From Hyphomicrobium sp. (GTDB taxonomy: Bacteria > Pseudomonadota > Alphaproteobacteria > Rhizobiales > Hyphomicrobiaceae), in contig RXJH01000011.1 in assembly GCA_003987725.1 (NCBI GenBank), positions 64,930-128,929 of the forward strand: DNA of 64,000 nt, given 5' to 3'. Positions 1 through 9,100 of the stretch are shown here, piece after piece (the first letter of the stretch is position 1; each line of letters opens with the position of its first letter). The notes under the pieces are model-generated. The model was not told the origin of the DNA. It saw only the letters and a list, made by a program, of their open reading frames with translations, and ran no database searches. A program made the position numbers and the translations under genes.

Positions 1-3000
1 GGCGGCGGAGCGGGCGTAGCGTTCGGGGCGATACATGTCCTCGACCGTCGCAGCAGGGTGCACGAACGTGCCGGGATTTACGGCGCGCACGATGTAGGCG
101 AGCGTCGCCGTTACCTGCGGCGGCTTCTTCTGCGCCGTACCGTCGGGCAGCACGACCGAGCCATTGTCCGGAACTTCGACCGAGTTCTGATCGACACCTT
201 CGACCGAGCTGCCATTGTCGTCGTTCGAGGTCTCCGACGTCGTTCGAACGTTGGCGAAGTTGAAGGCTGCCACGAAGCGATCGTCGCGGAACTCAGTGTG
301 CTCGGGGTCGGCCGTCGATTTCAGCCACGAGAGGCCGGAGATCGCGCCGCTATCGATCAAGTGCGGGTTTTCGATCTCGAAGCCCGCGGGCAGGCGATCG
401 ACGACCATCACACGGCCGGCCGGATCGTCGGACGTCACCTTGACGGTGATGACGAAGCGGTCGTTCTGCTTCACCTCGGACTTGCCGCCGTTGAGGCTTG
501 CGAGATCGATTTTCTTGCCGTCGAGCGCATAGGCCTGACGTTCGATCTTGAAGCCTTTCGATGCGGCCGGTTCCGGCGTCAGCGCGGCACCGATGACGGA
601 GATCACCGCATCGACGGCGGTGTCGCCGTTATTGGCGATCGTCAGCGCGCCGTCCTTCAGCTCGGCCGGTTTCAGACCCTTGAGCAGAGGACCGTTGACG
701 GGCTTGCCGTCGATCGAGAGCGTCGTTGCCTTGACCTCGTCGTTCAGCGCTTTCGCCGCGAGCAGCATCCACGCCTGTTCCTGCGTCGAGGTATAGTTGC
801 GCGTCTCGTAGGCTTTGGCGATGACGGTTGCGAGCTTCGGCTGGGCGTCGCGCGCGATGCCGGTTTCGGCGGCGAGCGTCACGAGCGCCGCACCGTCGCG
901 AAGCGACGAGCCGTAATCGCTACGATAACCGCTGTCCGGCCTATCCGGCATGGCTGCAAGCGCTGCTGCAAACGTCCGCTCGGCGCGTTCCTTGTCGCCC
1001 ATCATCGCGAGCGCGGCGCCGATTTGCGCTTTGGCGAGCGGCGTCGAGAAGCGTTCGATGCGTTCATCGGCGTAGTAGCGGAGATCGCCGACGGGTGCGC
1101 GGCCGTTGCGAGCGAGCACGTAGAGCGCGTAGGCGCGATCTTCGCCACCCTTCTCGAAGTCGGACGCATAGGCGATGAAGTTCTGCAGCTTATCGAGGGC
1201 GCGATTGAAGCCCTCGCGCGGCACGTCGTACTTCGCCTCCTTGGCGCGCGTCAGGAAGTCCGTGACGTAGGCGGTCAGCCAGAGGTCCGTCGATGACGGA
1301 CCCCACACACCGAAGGCGCCGGTCGAGTCCTGCATCTCGAAGACGCGGGCAATTGCGCCTTGCACGCGTTCCTTGAGCGCCTTGTCCTCGGCGAGACCGA
1401 TTTGCGCCGCGACCGCATTGGCGACGACGAGCGGCATCGCGCGCGATACCGTCTGCTCGGCGCAGCCGTAGGGATAGCGGTCGAGCTGAGCGAGGAGCGT
1501 CGGCACGTCGAGACGTGCGGCCGGGCCGACGGAGAGGTTGATGCGCGTCCGCGACGGGATCAGATCTTGTGCGAGGTCGCGCGTGACCTGCAACTTGCCG
1601 CCGGGCTTCAACGACGAGATCGTCGTGCGTTTGATGTCGCCCGCTGGCGGCAGGACCTGGAACGTCATCTCGCGCTTGACGCGAATGTCGTTCGGGCCGG
1701 TGACGATGGCTTTCAGCGTCAGCGCGCCGAGATCCGTTGGCTTAAACGCGATGCGCTGCAAGGTGCGCTCGCCGTTCTTGAGGTCGGCAGTTTTGTCGGC
1801 AATCTCCGTCAGCGTTTCGTTGCTGTCGTCGCCTTCCTTCTTGAACAGCGCGAGCTTGTAGGGCGCTGCGGGTCCATCGACGTTGTGAATGGAGAAGCCG
1901 AGGTTCATTTCGTCTCCGAGCGTCATGAAGCGCGGGACGGCGACCGTCAGCGCCACAGCATCGCGGACGATGAGATCGCCCGAGCCGTGGCCGACCTTGT
2001 CCTTGCTCCAGGCGACGGCCATCACGCGGACGGTGCCGTTGAAGTCGGGCAGTTCGAAGTCGACGCTTGCGGTGCCGTCTGCCTTGACTTGGACGAGACC
2101 AGAGAAGAGCGACACAACCGTTTCGACAGTCGGGTTGCCTTGCAGCGCCGCGCCGCCATCGCCGCCCGAGCGCAGCTTGCCGCGCTCCGCGTGCATGCCG
2201 TCGATCAGCTTGCCGTAGAAGTCGCGGATCTCGAACGCCAGCTTCTGCTGCTCGGAGAAATACTTCTCGGGCGCGGGCGTTTCGTAGCGCGTGAGGTTCA
2301 GGATGCCGAGATCGACGGCTGCGACGACGATGCGTGCGTCTTCGCCGGGTGCGAGGCCTTCGACCTTCAGCGGCACGGTCAGCGTGCTGCCCGACTTCAC
2401 CTTCTCAGGGAGCGTCACAGCCACTTTCAGATGATTGCCGCTCTGATCGATCGGCAGCCAGCGGACGCCGATGGCGCGGCTCGGCATGCGCTTTTGAGCT
2501 TCGTCCATCGGCCGGTAGAGAATGGCCGTGGCATAGGCGCCCGGGCCCCATTCGCTCGAGAGCGGAATTTCGACTTCGCCGCCGCCCTTGGCGATGTCGA
2601 CTTCTTTCATCATGTGGAGGCCGGTGCCGAGTACGGCGATGAGCGCTTTGCCGCCGAGCTTCGAGGCGATGCGCAGCTTCGCCGTTTCGCCGGCTTTGTA
2701 GCTGTCCTTATCGAGCGCAACGTCGAGCTGTTCAGGGCTATCGACGTTTTCGCCCGTCGTGTACCAGCCGGCGTTGAAGAGCACGCTGGATGCGGGGCCA
2801 TCGGCATCGTTGGACGCCACGTCGAGACGATACCGTCCCCACTGGATGGGTTGGGAGATTTTAGCGGCGCCGTCAGCGGTGATGGTGAGAGGGCCGCCGC
2901 CGATCTTGCGCTTCACGGTGACGGCTTCATAGGTCCACGAGCCGTCGCGGCGATACCACTGCCAGTTCGTGTCGAGGCGCGTCAGCGTCCACGTCAGATT

Positions 3001-5334
3001 GTTGTTCGCTTCCGGTTTGCCGTTGGCATCGAGCAGCACGACGTTGAAATCGGCGTTCTGATCCTCGGCGGCGGTGAAGTTCTCGAACAGCGGCTTGATG
3101 CCGATGCGCTCGAGCTTCAGATCGACCGGCAGCGTGAGCTTGCGCTCGATCGTGCGGCCGCCGTCCTCGCGAAGCTTGACGGTGATCGCGGCTTCGAGCG
3201 GCTTCGGTGTCTTCGCCATTTGCGGCAGGACGATCGGGATCGCGGCTTTGCCGTCCTTGTCCATTGCCAGGCTCGCATCGAGCGGCTGGCGTGCCGGGTT
3301 CACGAGTTCATCTGCCTGTCCGAAGACGTAACCGGCAAAGCCAGGCACGTCTTTGTTCGAAGCCTTGACGACGACCTCGCCTTCGATGCCGAGACCTGCG
3401 GCAGGCGGCCCGTAAAGATAGCGGCCATCAGCATTGATCGTCTGATTTTCGTCAGCCACCAGCGCCGGGATGTTGGCGGAGAGCGTCATGTCGAGGCGTT
3501 CGGGCACGAAGTCTTCGACGAGGAAGCTTCTCTCAGCGATCGCCTCGGCCTTCGGGTCGGTGTAGAGGCGGAGACGCCACGTTCCGGTCATTGCGGTTTT
3601 GGCAAGCGGCACGGCGAGTGCGCGTCCGCCGAGGCCCTGATCGTTCATCACGAGGCGACCTTGCTCGACGCCATCGGGGCGGGAGACGATCAGCGTCGTC
3701 GGTACGGCTGAAGATTTGCCGAACTGGTCGCGGACGAGCGCGGTGACGTTCACTTCTTCGCCGCCGCGGTAGACGCCGCGTTCGGTGTAGACGTAGGCGT
3801 CCACGGGGCCGGACGGATCGCGGCCTTGAACGCCACGGTCCGAGAGGTCAAAGGCGTTGAGCGTCAGATCGAGGAAGGCGTATTCGCCCTCGCCCTTCTG
3901 CGCGACGAGGATCGCGGGCGCGGCGCCGCCTTCGCCTTTCGTCAGGGCTGCGTCGAACTTCGCGTAGCCGCGATCATCCGTCGACGCGGTTGCGAGCACT
4001 TCGTTGTTGCGGGCGATCAGCTTGACCGACGTTCCGGCGACGGCGGTCGCTTCGGTCAGCGAGCGAACGAGCGCATGAATGCCGTCGTTGCCGGTGAAGG
4101 CCGTGAGGCCCAGGTCGGAGACGATGAACCACTGCGTGGCGCGCTCGTAGCTCTCTTCCTTCTGCTTCTCGGTCGGCTTCGCGACCATGACGTAGACGCC
4201 GGGTTCGAGCTTGCCCGTCGCGTCGGTCACCGGCACGGCCGTCGAAACTTCTTCGTTAAGCTTCGAGGCGATGTCCATCTCGCCTTGGTAGACCTTGATG
4301 CCGGAGCGATCGCGGATGTTGTCGACATCGTAGCTCGAAAGCTGGCGCGCCATGTCGCCGGACTGCAGGGTCGCCGCAAGGCTGCGGTCGCCGATGCGAT
4401 AGACCTCGATGGCGATCCTGTTCGTATTGGTCGTGAGGACGGGGATGCCCTGCTGGCCGCGAGTCGGCAGTACGTAAGCTTTGCCGCCGAAGTGAACCGA
4501 GGTCGAACGGTCCGGAATGTAGACGGCGATATTTGCGGTTTTCAGCAGCGTTTCGCCGATGTCGGAGGGAAGGCCCGCACGAATTTGGACTTCGTAGCGT
4601 TCGCCGTGCTTCAGGCCTTCGAGGCAGAGCTGCTTGCCGTCCTGCACGAGGTTCTGCGGATCCTTGCCGCCGACGGAGATGAACTTCGTGACGTCGGTTT
4701 GCGTGCGCGAAAGATCTTCCGAGAACTGGAGGCAAAGGCGTGGCGGTGTCGCGTCGTTGTCGGTCTTGTAGTCCGTCATGCGGAAGCCGTACTCGCCGCG
4801 AAGGCGGTCGTACATTTCGCGCGTCGTCTGATCGCTGGCGAGCGAGAGGCTCAAGCTCAGGGCATCGATTGCCGGGCGCCAGTAGGAGCGCGCTTCGAGC
4901 GTGCGGCCGAGAACATATAGAGCGTGGGCTTTCTGCGCGTCATCCGTCGCGCGCTGATAGCCGCGATAGGCGGCGCCGGAGGCGTAGATCGGCAGGTCGT
5001 AGCGTTCGCCGCCTTTGTCGGGATCGGGCTTGATCGCGAGCAAGGCTTCGGCGAGGCGCGTCCAGGCGTTCGAATCCTTCTCGTCGATCGCGACGGCATT
5101 GGCGAGTGATCGCGATGCTGCGCGCGGGTCCGTGGCGAAAACTTTCTCCGCCTCGGATTTCAGCGCGGCGGGCGTCTTGCCGTCGGGCTTCCAGTTGGTC
5201 TTGAGATAGGATTCATAGCGTTTCGCATCGGCCGCAATCCCAGAGTGCAGGAAGGGCTTCTCGGCTGCGGCGACGTTCGAGATCGTTGCCAGCATGAGAG
5301 CGAAAAACACTGCAAGGCGCGCGATAAAGTGCAT
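1..5334 (-). CDS. Alpha-2-macroglobulin family protein (C-terminus beyond window)
   Basis: Very large bacterial alpha-2-macroglobulin, thought to trap attacking proteases in the periplasm. 1778 codons are inside the window and the 3' end is cut by the window start. The protein begins with a type I signal peptide (hydrophobic run to about residue 24, ending VAAAEK) and has no lipobox cysteine. The middle shows repeated beta-rich macroglobulin modules, including a PVDAYVYTERGVYRGGE segment typical of MG domains. The thioester motif Cys-Ala-Glu-Gln is intact at residues 1291-1294 (bases 1453-1464), within PYGCAEQ, and is followed by the alpha-helical thioester domain. The strand call rests on these motifs; the long open frames on the opposite strand have no recognisable content. 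The ATG at 5334 is the only sensible start, with only a weak AGGA upstream. The family often pairs with a class A penicillin-binding protein, and one lies upstream on the same strand (9101-11617). Confidence 0.93.
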   Translation of the reverse strand, partial: MHFIARLAVFFALMLATISNVAAAEKPFLHSGIAADAKRYESYLKTNWKPDGKTPAALKSEAEKVFATDPRAASRSLANAVAIDEKDSNAWTRLAEALLAIKPDPDKGGERYDLPIYASGAAYRGYQRATDDAQKAHALYVLGRTLEARSYWRPAIDALSLSLSLASDQTTREMYDRLRGEYGFRMTDYKTDNDATPPRLCLQFSEDLSRTQTDVTKFISVGGKDPQNLVQDGKQLCLEGLKHGERYEVQIRAGLPSDIGETLLKTANIAVYIPDRSTSVHFGGKAYVLPTRGQQGIPVLTTNTNRIAIEVYRIGDRSLAATLQSGDMARQLSSYDVDNIRDRSGIKVYQGEMDIASKLNEEVSTAVPVTDATGKLEPGVYVMVAKPTEKQKEESYERATQWFIVSDLGLTAFTGNDGIHALVRSLTEATAVAGTSVKLIARNNEVLATASTDDRGYAKFDAALTKGEGGAAPAILVAQKGEGEYAFLDLTLNAFDLSDRGVQGRDPSGPVDAYVYTERGVYRGGEEVNVTALVRDQFGKSSAVPTTLIVSRPDGVEQGRLVMNDQGLGGRALAVPLAKTAMTGTWRLRLYTDPKAEAIAERSFLVEDFVPERLDMTLSANIPALVADENQTINADGRYLYGPPAAGLGIEGEVVVKASNKDVPGFAGYVFGQADELVNPARQPLDASLAMDKDGKAAIPIVLPQMAKTPKPLEAAITVKLREDGGRTIERKLTLPVDLKLERIGIKPLFENFTAAEDQNADFNVVLLDANGKPEANNNLTWTLTRLDTNWQWYRRDGSWTYEAVTVKRKIGGGPLTITADGAAKISQPIQWGRYRLDVASNDADGPASSVLFNAGWYTTGENVDSPEQLDVALDKDSYKAGETAKLRIASKLGGKALIAVLGTGLHMMKEVDIAKGGGEVEIPLSSEWGPGAYATAILYRPMDEAQKRMPSRAIGVRWLPIDQSGNHLKVAVTLPEKVKSGSTLTVPLKVEGLAPGEDARIVVAAVDLGILNLTRYETPAPEKYFSEQQKLAFEIRDFYGKLIDGMHAERGKLRSGGDGGAALQGNPTVETVVSLFSGLVQVKADGTASVDFELPDFNGTVRVMAVAWSKDKVGHGSGDLIVRDAVALTVAVPRFMTLGDEMNLGFSIHNVDGPAAPYKLALFKKEGDDSNETLTEIADKTADLKNGERTLQRIAFKPTDLGALTLKAIVTGPNDIRVKREMTFQVLPPAGDIKRTTISSLKPGGKLQVTRDLAQDLIPSRTRINLSVGPAARLDVPTLLAQLDRYPYGCAEQTVSRAMPLVVANAVAAQIGLAEDKALKERVQGAIARVFEMQDSTGAFGVWGPSSTDLWLTAYVTDFLTRAKEAKYDVPREGFNRALDKLQNFIAYASDFEKGGEDRAYALYVLARNGRAPVGDLRYYADERIERFSTPLAKAQIGAALAMMGDKERAERTFAAALAAMPDRPDSGYRSDYGSSLRDGAALVTLAAETGIARDAQPKLATVIAKAYETRNYTSTQEQAWMLLAAKALNDEVKATTLSIDGKPVNGPLLKGLKPAELKDGALTIANNGDTAVDAVISVIGAALTPEPAASKGFKIERQAYALDGKKIDLASLNGGKSEVKQNDRFVITVKVTSDDPAGRVMVVDRLPAGFEIENPHLIDSGAISGLSWLKSTADPEHTEFRDDRFVAAFNFANVRTTSETSNDDNGSSVEGVDQNSVEVPDNGSVVLPDGTAQKKPPQVTATLAYIVRAVNPGTFVHPAATVEDMYRPERYARSAA

Positions 5335-5724
5335 GGGGGTGGCATCCTGTTTGAGTGCCTGACGATCAGAGCTTCGCAAGGCGCACGATTGGCGCCTCAG
5401 CTTAGCCCGAGGTTGAGTATCGCATTTGACGATGGGTCCGAAAGCCCATCAGGGGCCAACGGCCGAAGCGCGGCAGCAAATTTCGAAATGCTGGCCTTTG
5501 CGCGTTCTTGCGGCCTTTTTCTCTAAGCATCGGCGGAGTTTACCACGCCGCGAAAAGGCGGGGATAAGTTTTGGCCATCACGATTGTGGGTCGCGCTCGC
5601 GTCCGGGCCTTCAAGGATTGGAACGGATACGAAGCGCTGCCTTAGCCCAAAACGAAATCATCCTCGGCGATGAAGCCGAGGATGACAACGCGTGCGTGTG
5701 TTTTTCGGATCGCGACCTTCGCCG
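5335..5724. other. Intergenic region
   Basis: About 390 bases between the macroglobulin start and the 191-aa gene stop. No gene is supported. It holds one perfect hairpin (5658-5685) and must contain the macroglobulin promoter, though I see no clear -35/-10 pair. Confidence 0.5.
5658..5685. repeat. Palindromic hairpin element
   Basis: Perfect 11-bp inverted repeat (TCATCCTCGGC, 6-base loop, GCCGAGGATGA). There is no T-tract on either side, so it is probably a dispersed alphaproteobacterial palindrome and not a strong intrinsic terminator. It lies just downstream of the 191-aa gene and could protect that mRNA's 3' end. Confidence 0.6.
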
Positions 5725-6300
5725 TCAGTGGCGGGGATTGCGGGGCAATGCGTCCGGCTCACCCGATTGCACGGCGATGATCTCAGGCGCGACGCTCTCC
5801 GATTTGAAGGGCTTCAACGGGCGGCCGCGCACCCAGAGTTTCTCGAACGATGCCGTCGCGAAAACGGCAGTGGTCGTTTCATTCGGATGGAAAAGTTCGA
5901 AGGCGTCGCGCTTCGTCGGATCGCGGCGAAGGCAATCGCCGATCCACACCGACTTCTCGCCAACGACGAGCTGCTCGTGGGCGGAGCCGAAGTTCTGATC
6001 GGCGAGGACGCGAAACTCGGCGTGGGCAATGTCGAACAAGGCGCCGGACGCCGCTTCTTCAGAGTTGGTATCGCAGATCAGAATTCTGATCCGCGTATTG
6101 TCGACACGGCCTTCCGACCAAGCGGCGCAGAGCGCACGCGCGACCGGGCTATCCGGATTGCGAACGAAAAGAGTCAAGCACTTCCGATCTGCCAGGCCTT
6201 CGTCGCGGGGCAAAAGACCATCCCCTATGAAGTCCTTGAGGCGTGCTTCCTTGTCCGTTCGAGCCACCATCATGAGACGCGAAGGCGAAGCGATGCGCAT
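5725..6300 (-). CDS. Hypothetical protein, 191 aa
   Basis: I do not recognise this protein. It is a soluble alpha/beta-looking sequence with no signal peptide or membrane segment. Short stretches such as LTLFVRNPDSPVARALCAAW and IRILICDTNSEEA read like folded coding sequence with beta strands followed by helices. The ATG at 6300 has AGGA about ten bases upstream, which supports this frame over the longer antisense frame. It sits between the four-TM coiled-coil protein and the alpha-2-macroglobulin, all on one strand, so a role with the envelope block is possible, but gaps of 160-390 bases argue against a simple operon. Confidence 0.68.
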   Translation of the reverse strand: MRIASPSRLMMVARTDKEARLKDFIGDGLLPRDEGLADRKCLTLFVRNPDSPVARALCAAWSEGRVDNTRIRILICDTNSEEAASGALFDIAHAEFRVLADQNFGSAHEQLVVGEKSVWIGDCLRRDPTKRDAFELFHPNETTTAVFATASFEKLWVRGRPLKPFKSESVAPEIIAVQSGEPDALPRNPRH

Positions 6301-6464
6301 TTAAAAATTTCCTATCTTGAGCCGACAAAAAAATTCGGACTTTCGAACTGCCCCCCGCTGGGCATTCGGTGGCCCCATTAAGCCAGGAAGAATGTTAAAC
6401 AAGCGTTGCCGGTCGGTTCGATTTAAGGCGAACGGCGTTATCGCTATTTCTTTCCAAGTCTTTT

Positions 6465-8876
6465 TCATTCGGCCGCCGGTGGCGCTATGCGCCGGATAAG
6501 TGCCCTATCGTCTTCAGAAAGCTGCATTTCTGCGCCGAGGGCTGCGACTTGTTCACCGGCCTCGATGACGTCGGCCGGCTCGCTTTCCAGTTCGCTCCAG
6601 CGGCCGTCCAGTCCGCGCAAGGCGGCTTCCAGGGAGGGCGGCATGACAGCCTCACCGACGGGCACGGAAAAGGTTGCGGTTTCCCGCTGCAGCGTCACGC
6701 TGGCGCGCGGTTCCGAAGGGTCGGGCGTGATGGCGGTCCCGTCGTTCCGAGGCTGCGACGTGCGCGGGATCGTGACGACGGTGGCCGGCCGGAACTCGGG
6801 GAGAGGAGGCGGCGCTATCGGCGCCGGTTGGACGGTGTTGCTGTTCGCAGCTGTTTTCACGGTCACGTCCGCCTCTGGATCGGGTTTCGGCGGCGGGCGG
6901 CGGACACGCGGGGCTTGCGGCGCAAACTCGGGTTCGGGCCGGTAAACTCCGGCATAGGGCCCGAAGCGAGCCGCGTGCTCGGGGTCGATCGCGAGGTTTG
7001 CTCGTTGGGCGCGCATGGGACGCTCGAAGATCGGCGCGGCCAGCGGCTCATTGCGATCATCTGGGCGATCATCTGCGGGTGACGCCGGCGGCTCGGGGTT
7101 GGACGCTTCCTTTGTCGTGACCTCTGGACTGGTTTCGCGTCCGGCGGAACGCGCGCCCGCGGCATCGCTGCGCTCGGCGCGGCGGGCGGCTCCCATGACG
7201 GCGCCGAGGATGATGTCGGACCAGGCGCCGTTCGTGAACTTATAGACGCGGAACGATTCCGAGCCTGCGAACTTCGAGCCCTGGCGCTGCAAGCGTTTCT
7301 GAATGCTGCCCGTGAGGGGAAGCATCGTCCGCTTGAAGATTTTTTCTCTTTCGAAGCTTGCAAAGAGATTGGCCAGAAGCTGCGCTTCGACGCGCAGGTT
7401 CTCGCGTTCGGTCGGGTTCATGCGCGGCGGGGCGTCGAGCGGTACGGCGACGTAGTAGTCACCGTTCATGTCGAAGACGACGTGCCGGAACAACTCGAAG
7501 TTTTCGCGGATTTGCTTATCGCGGTGAATGTCGTTGAAGCGCGAGAGAATCTCGATGACCGGTCCGCGCTCGGCGGCCTGCATTTTCGGGACCAAGCCGT
7601 CGAGGCGGCCGCCGGGGCGCTGTCCCATCGAGACGAGGAAGAGACAGAGATCGACGAACAGGGCGACGGCGAGCGGAACGTAATCGCGTTTCGAGAGGCC
7701 TGCTGTCTGATCGCCGGCAGAAGCGCGCGGACCACGGGCCTCGGCATCCGGGCTTTCGACGGACTGGATGGCCTTCTTCTGCAACTCGCGCAGCTCGTCG
7801 GCCGAGGGGGGCATCTTGAACGAGAGCAAGCCGTAGAAGGTCGTCGTCAGGCGGCGAAAGGCCTCGATCGTCGCTTCGGAACCTTCAACGGCAGCAATTT
7901 CCGGCTTCTGCAATTCGGGCAGCTGGTCGATGGCCTTGACGACGCCGCGAAGCGCCATCTGCAACTGAGGATCGGGGCAGGAGATCGCGGCGTTCTTGCC
8001 GTCGGCGAACGTCGTGCGCTCGGCGCGGTCGGCGAGGTCGGAGCGGATCTGGCGCAGCTGCGGGTCGGTCCGGAAGGCGTTGAAGCCGGTCACGGTAAGA
8101 TCGAGTTTGCGGCCGAGCGCGCGCATGAACTCGTTGCGGGTTCCGGTTTTGGGATCGAAGGTAGATGCATCGGCGGAGACGATTTTCGTCAGGTCGCCGT
8201 TGAGCGCCGTCATGTCGCCTTTGACGGCGCCAATGCGGCCTTTGACGAAGTCGGAGGCGAAGGAAAAGCGCTGCGCATCGTCTTCACGCATTTTCCGGCG
8301 CGGGCCGTCGCCCGGCTTCGAATTCGGACAGGACGTGCCCTTCGCGCGTTCGAGCTCGGCCTTGTCGGTCGAGACCTGGGTCAGCTGCACCAGCGTCGCC
8401 TGAAGCTGTTCGAGGCGCGTTTCGGCGCCGTGCAAGGAATTTTGCACCTGGCTGACGGCGCTCTCGGCCGAGCGGGAGGCTTCGCCCCGGCTTTCGAGAA
8501 CCTTCCAATAGAAGCCAAAGCCGAAGCCGATCGAGATCAGCGACAGGAATACGTAGCCGCCCGCGTAAAAGAGTTTCGTCGTGAACGGTTGCGGGCGGAA
8601 AAGCTGGTCGAGCAGCCAGATGATCATCGTCATCAGCATGGCGACGGAAAAGCCGACGATGATGCGATGGACGAGCGGCAGGTCGCCCATGTTGGCTTCG
8701 ATCAGCTCGAGCATGCCGACATAGGTCGCGACCCAGGACAGCGCGCCGAGGCCGATGACGAGAATCAGACGTTTCCAATCGCGTGGCGGCTTCTGCGGTG
8801 CGTCGCCCGCGCGCGCATCGACGTAGAGGCGCATCGAGCCCGTCCCGCGCCCGAGTTCAGGACCATCCAGGTTCAT
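6465..8876 (-). CDS. Four-TM membrane protein with large periplasmic coiled-coil domain
   Basis: Unknown membrane protein of about 800 aa. Counted from the upstream TTG, three transmembrane helices lie at about 40-60, 73-93 and 106-126. A long extracytoplasmic region (about 130-400) follows, beginning with a Gln/Glu-rich coiled coil. A fourth helix is at about 401-420, and a cytoplasmic tail ends in Pro-rich, low-complexity sequence before a charged helical C-terminus. The start is ambiguous: ATG at 8876 (GGCGG upstream) or an in-frame TTG at 8885 (GGGGATGGG upstream) gives three extra residues. It lies between the class A PBP and the macroglobulin on the same strand, which suggests a cell-wall or envelope-integrity function. 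That is inference; I cannot name a family. Confidence 0.8.
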   Translation of the reverse strand: MNLDGPELGRGTGSMRLYVDARAGDAPQKPPRDWKRLILVIGLGALSWVATYVGMLELIEANMGDLPLVHRIIVGFSVAMLMTMIIWLLDQLFRPQPFTTKLFYAGGYVFLSLISIGFGFGFYWKVLESRGEASRSAESAVSQVQNSLHGAETRLEQLQATLVQLTQVSTDKAELERAKGTSCPNSKPGDGPRRKMREDDAQRFSFASDFVKGRIGAVKGDMTALNGDLTKIVSADASTFDPKTGTRNEFMRALGRKLDLTVTGFNAFRTDPQLRQIRSDLADRAERTTFADGKNAAISCPDPQLQMALRGVVKAIDQLPELQKPEIAAVEGSEATIEAFRRLTTTFYGLLSFKMPPSADELRELQKKAIQSVESPDAEARGPRASAGDQTAGLSKRDYVPLAVALFVDLCLFLVSMGQRPGGRLDGLVPKMQAAERGPVIEILSRFNDIHRDKQIRENFELFRHVVFDMNGDYYVAVPLDAPPRMNPTERENLRVEAQLLANLFASFEREKIFKRTMLPLTGSIQKRLQRQGSKFAGSESFRVYKFTNGAWSDIILGAVMGAARRAERSDAAGARSAGRETSPEVTTKEASNPEPPASPADDRPDDRNEPLAAPIFERPMRAQRANLAIDPEHAARFGPYAGVYRPEPEFAPQAPRVRRPPPKPDPEADVTVKTAANSNTVQPAPIAPPPLPEFRPATVVTIPRTSQPRNDGTAITPDPSEPRASVTLQRETATFSVPVGEAVMPPSLEAALRGLDGRWSELESEPADVIEAGEQVAALGAEMQLSEDDRALIRRIAPPAAE

Positions 8877-9059
8877 CACCGCCAACCCATCCCCGTTTGA
8901 AGGGCACAGGTTCCGCGTGCAGTCCGCGTTTTTGATGTCGCAACTGCGGCTCGCCGGTGTTTGAGTATTGGCGGATTTTCAGCGGATGGATGAATAGGAG
9001 ATGAGTTTTTTGTTCATTGTGCCTTCGGCACTTCTCACGCTGGATCCCCGAACAGCCTC

Positions 9060-9078
9060 CCCCGGATCAAGTCCGGGG
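9060..9078. repeat. Palindromic element (CCCCGGA-TCAAG-TCCGGGG)
   Basis: Perfect 7-bp stem with a 5-base loop in the gap between the PBP stop and the four-TM gene. This 'CCGGATCAAGTCCGG' palindrome is, from general knowledge, a common dispersed intergenic repeat in alphaproteobacterial genomes. No T-tract follows. Confidence 0.65.
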
Positions 9079-9100
9079 TCGTCCGTTCGAGGATGACGGG

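Noticed and set aside
1360-3711. 783-codon open frame on the plus strand, with others like it between 58 and 4920
   Set aside because: Antisense to the alpha-2-macroglobulin. The translation is Arg/Asp/Ala-rich with no motif, and the open frame results from GC-rich third positions on the coding strand.
7482-8900. 472-codon plus-strand open frame
   Set aside because: Antisense to the four-TM coiled-coil protein, whose minus-strand translation has clear TM helices and domain structure.
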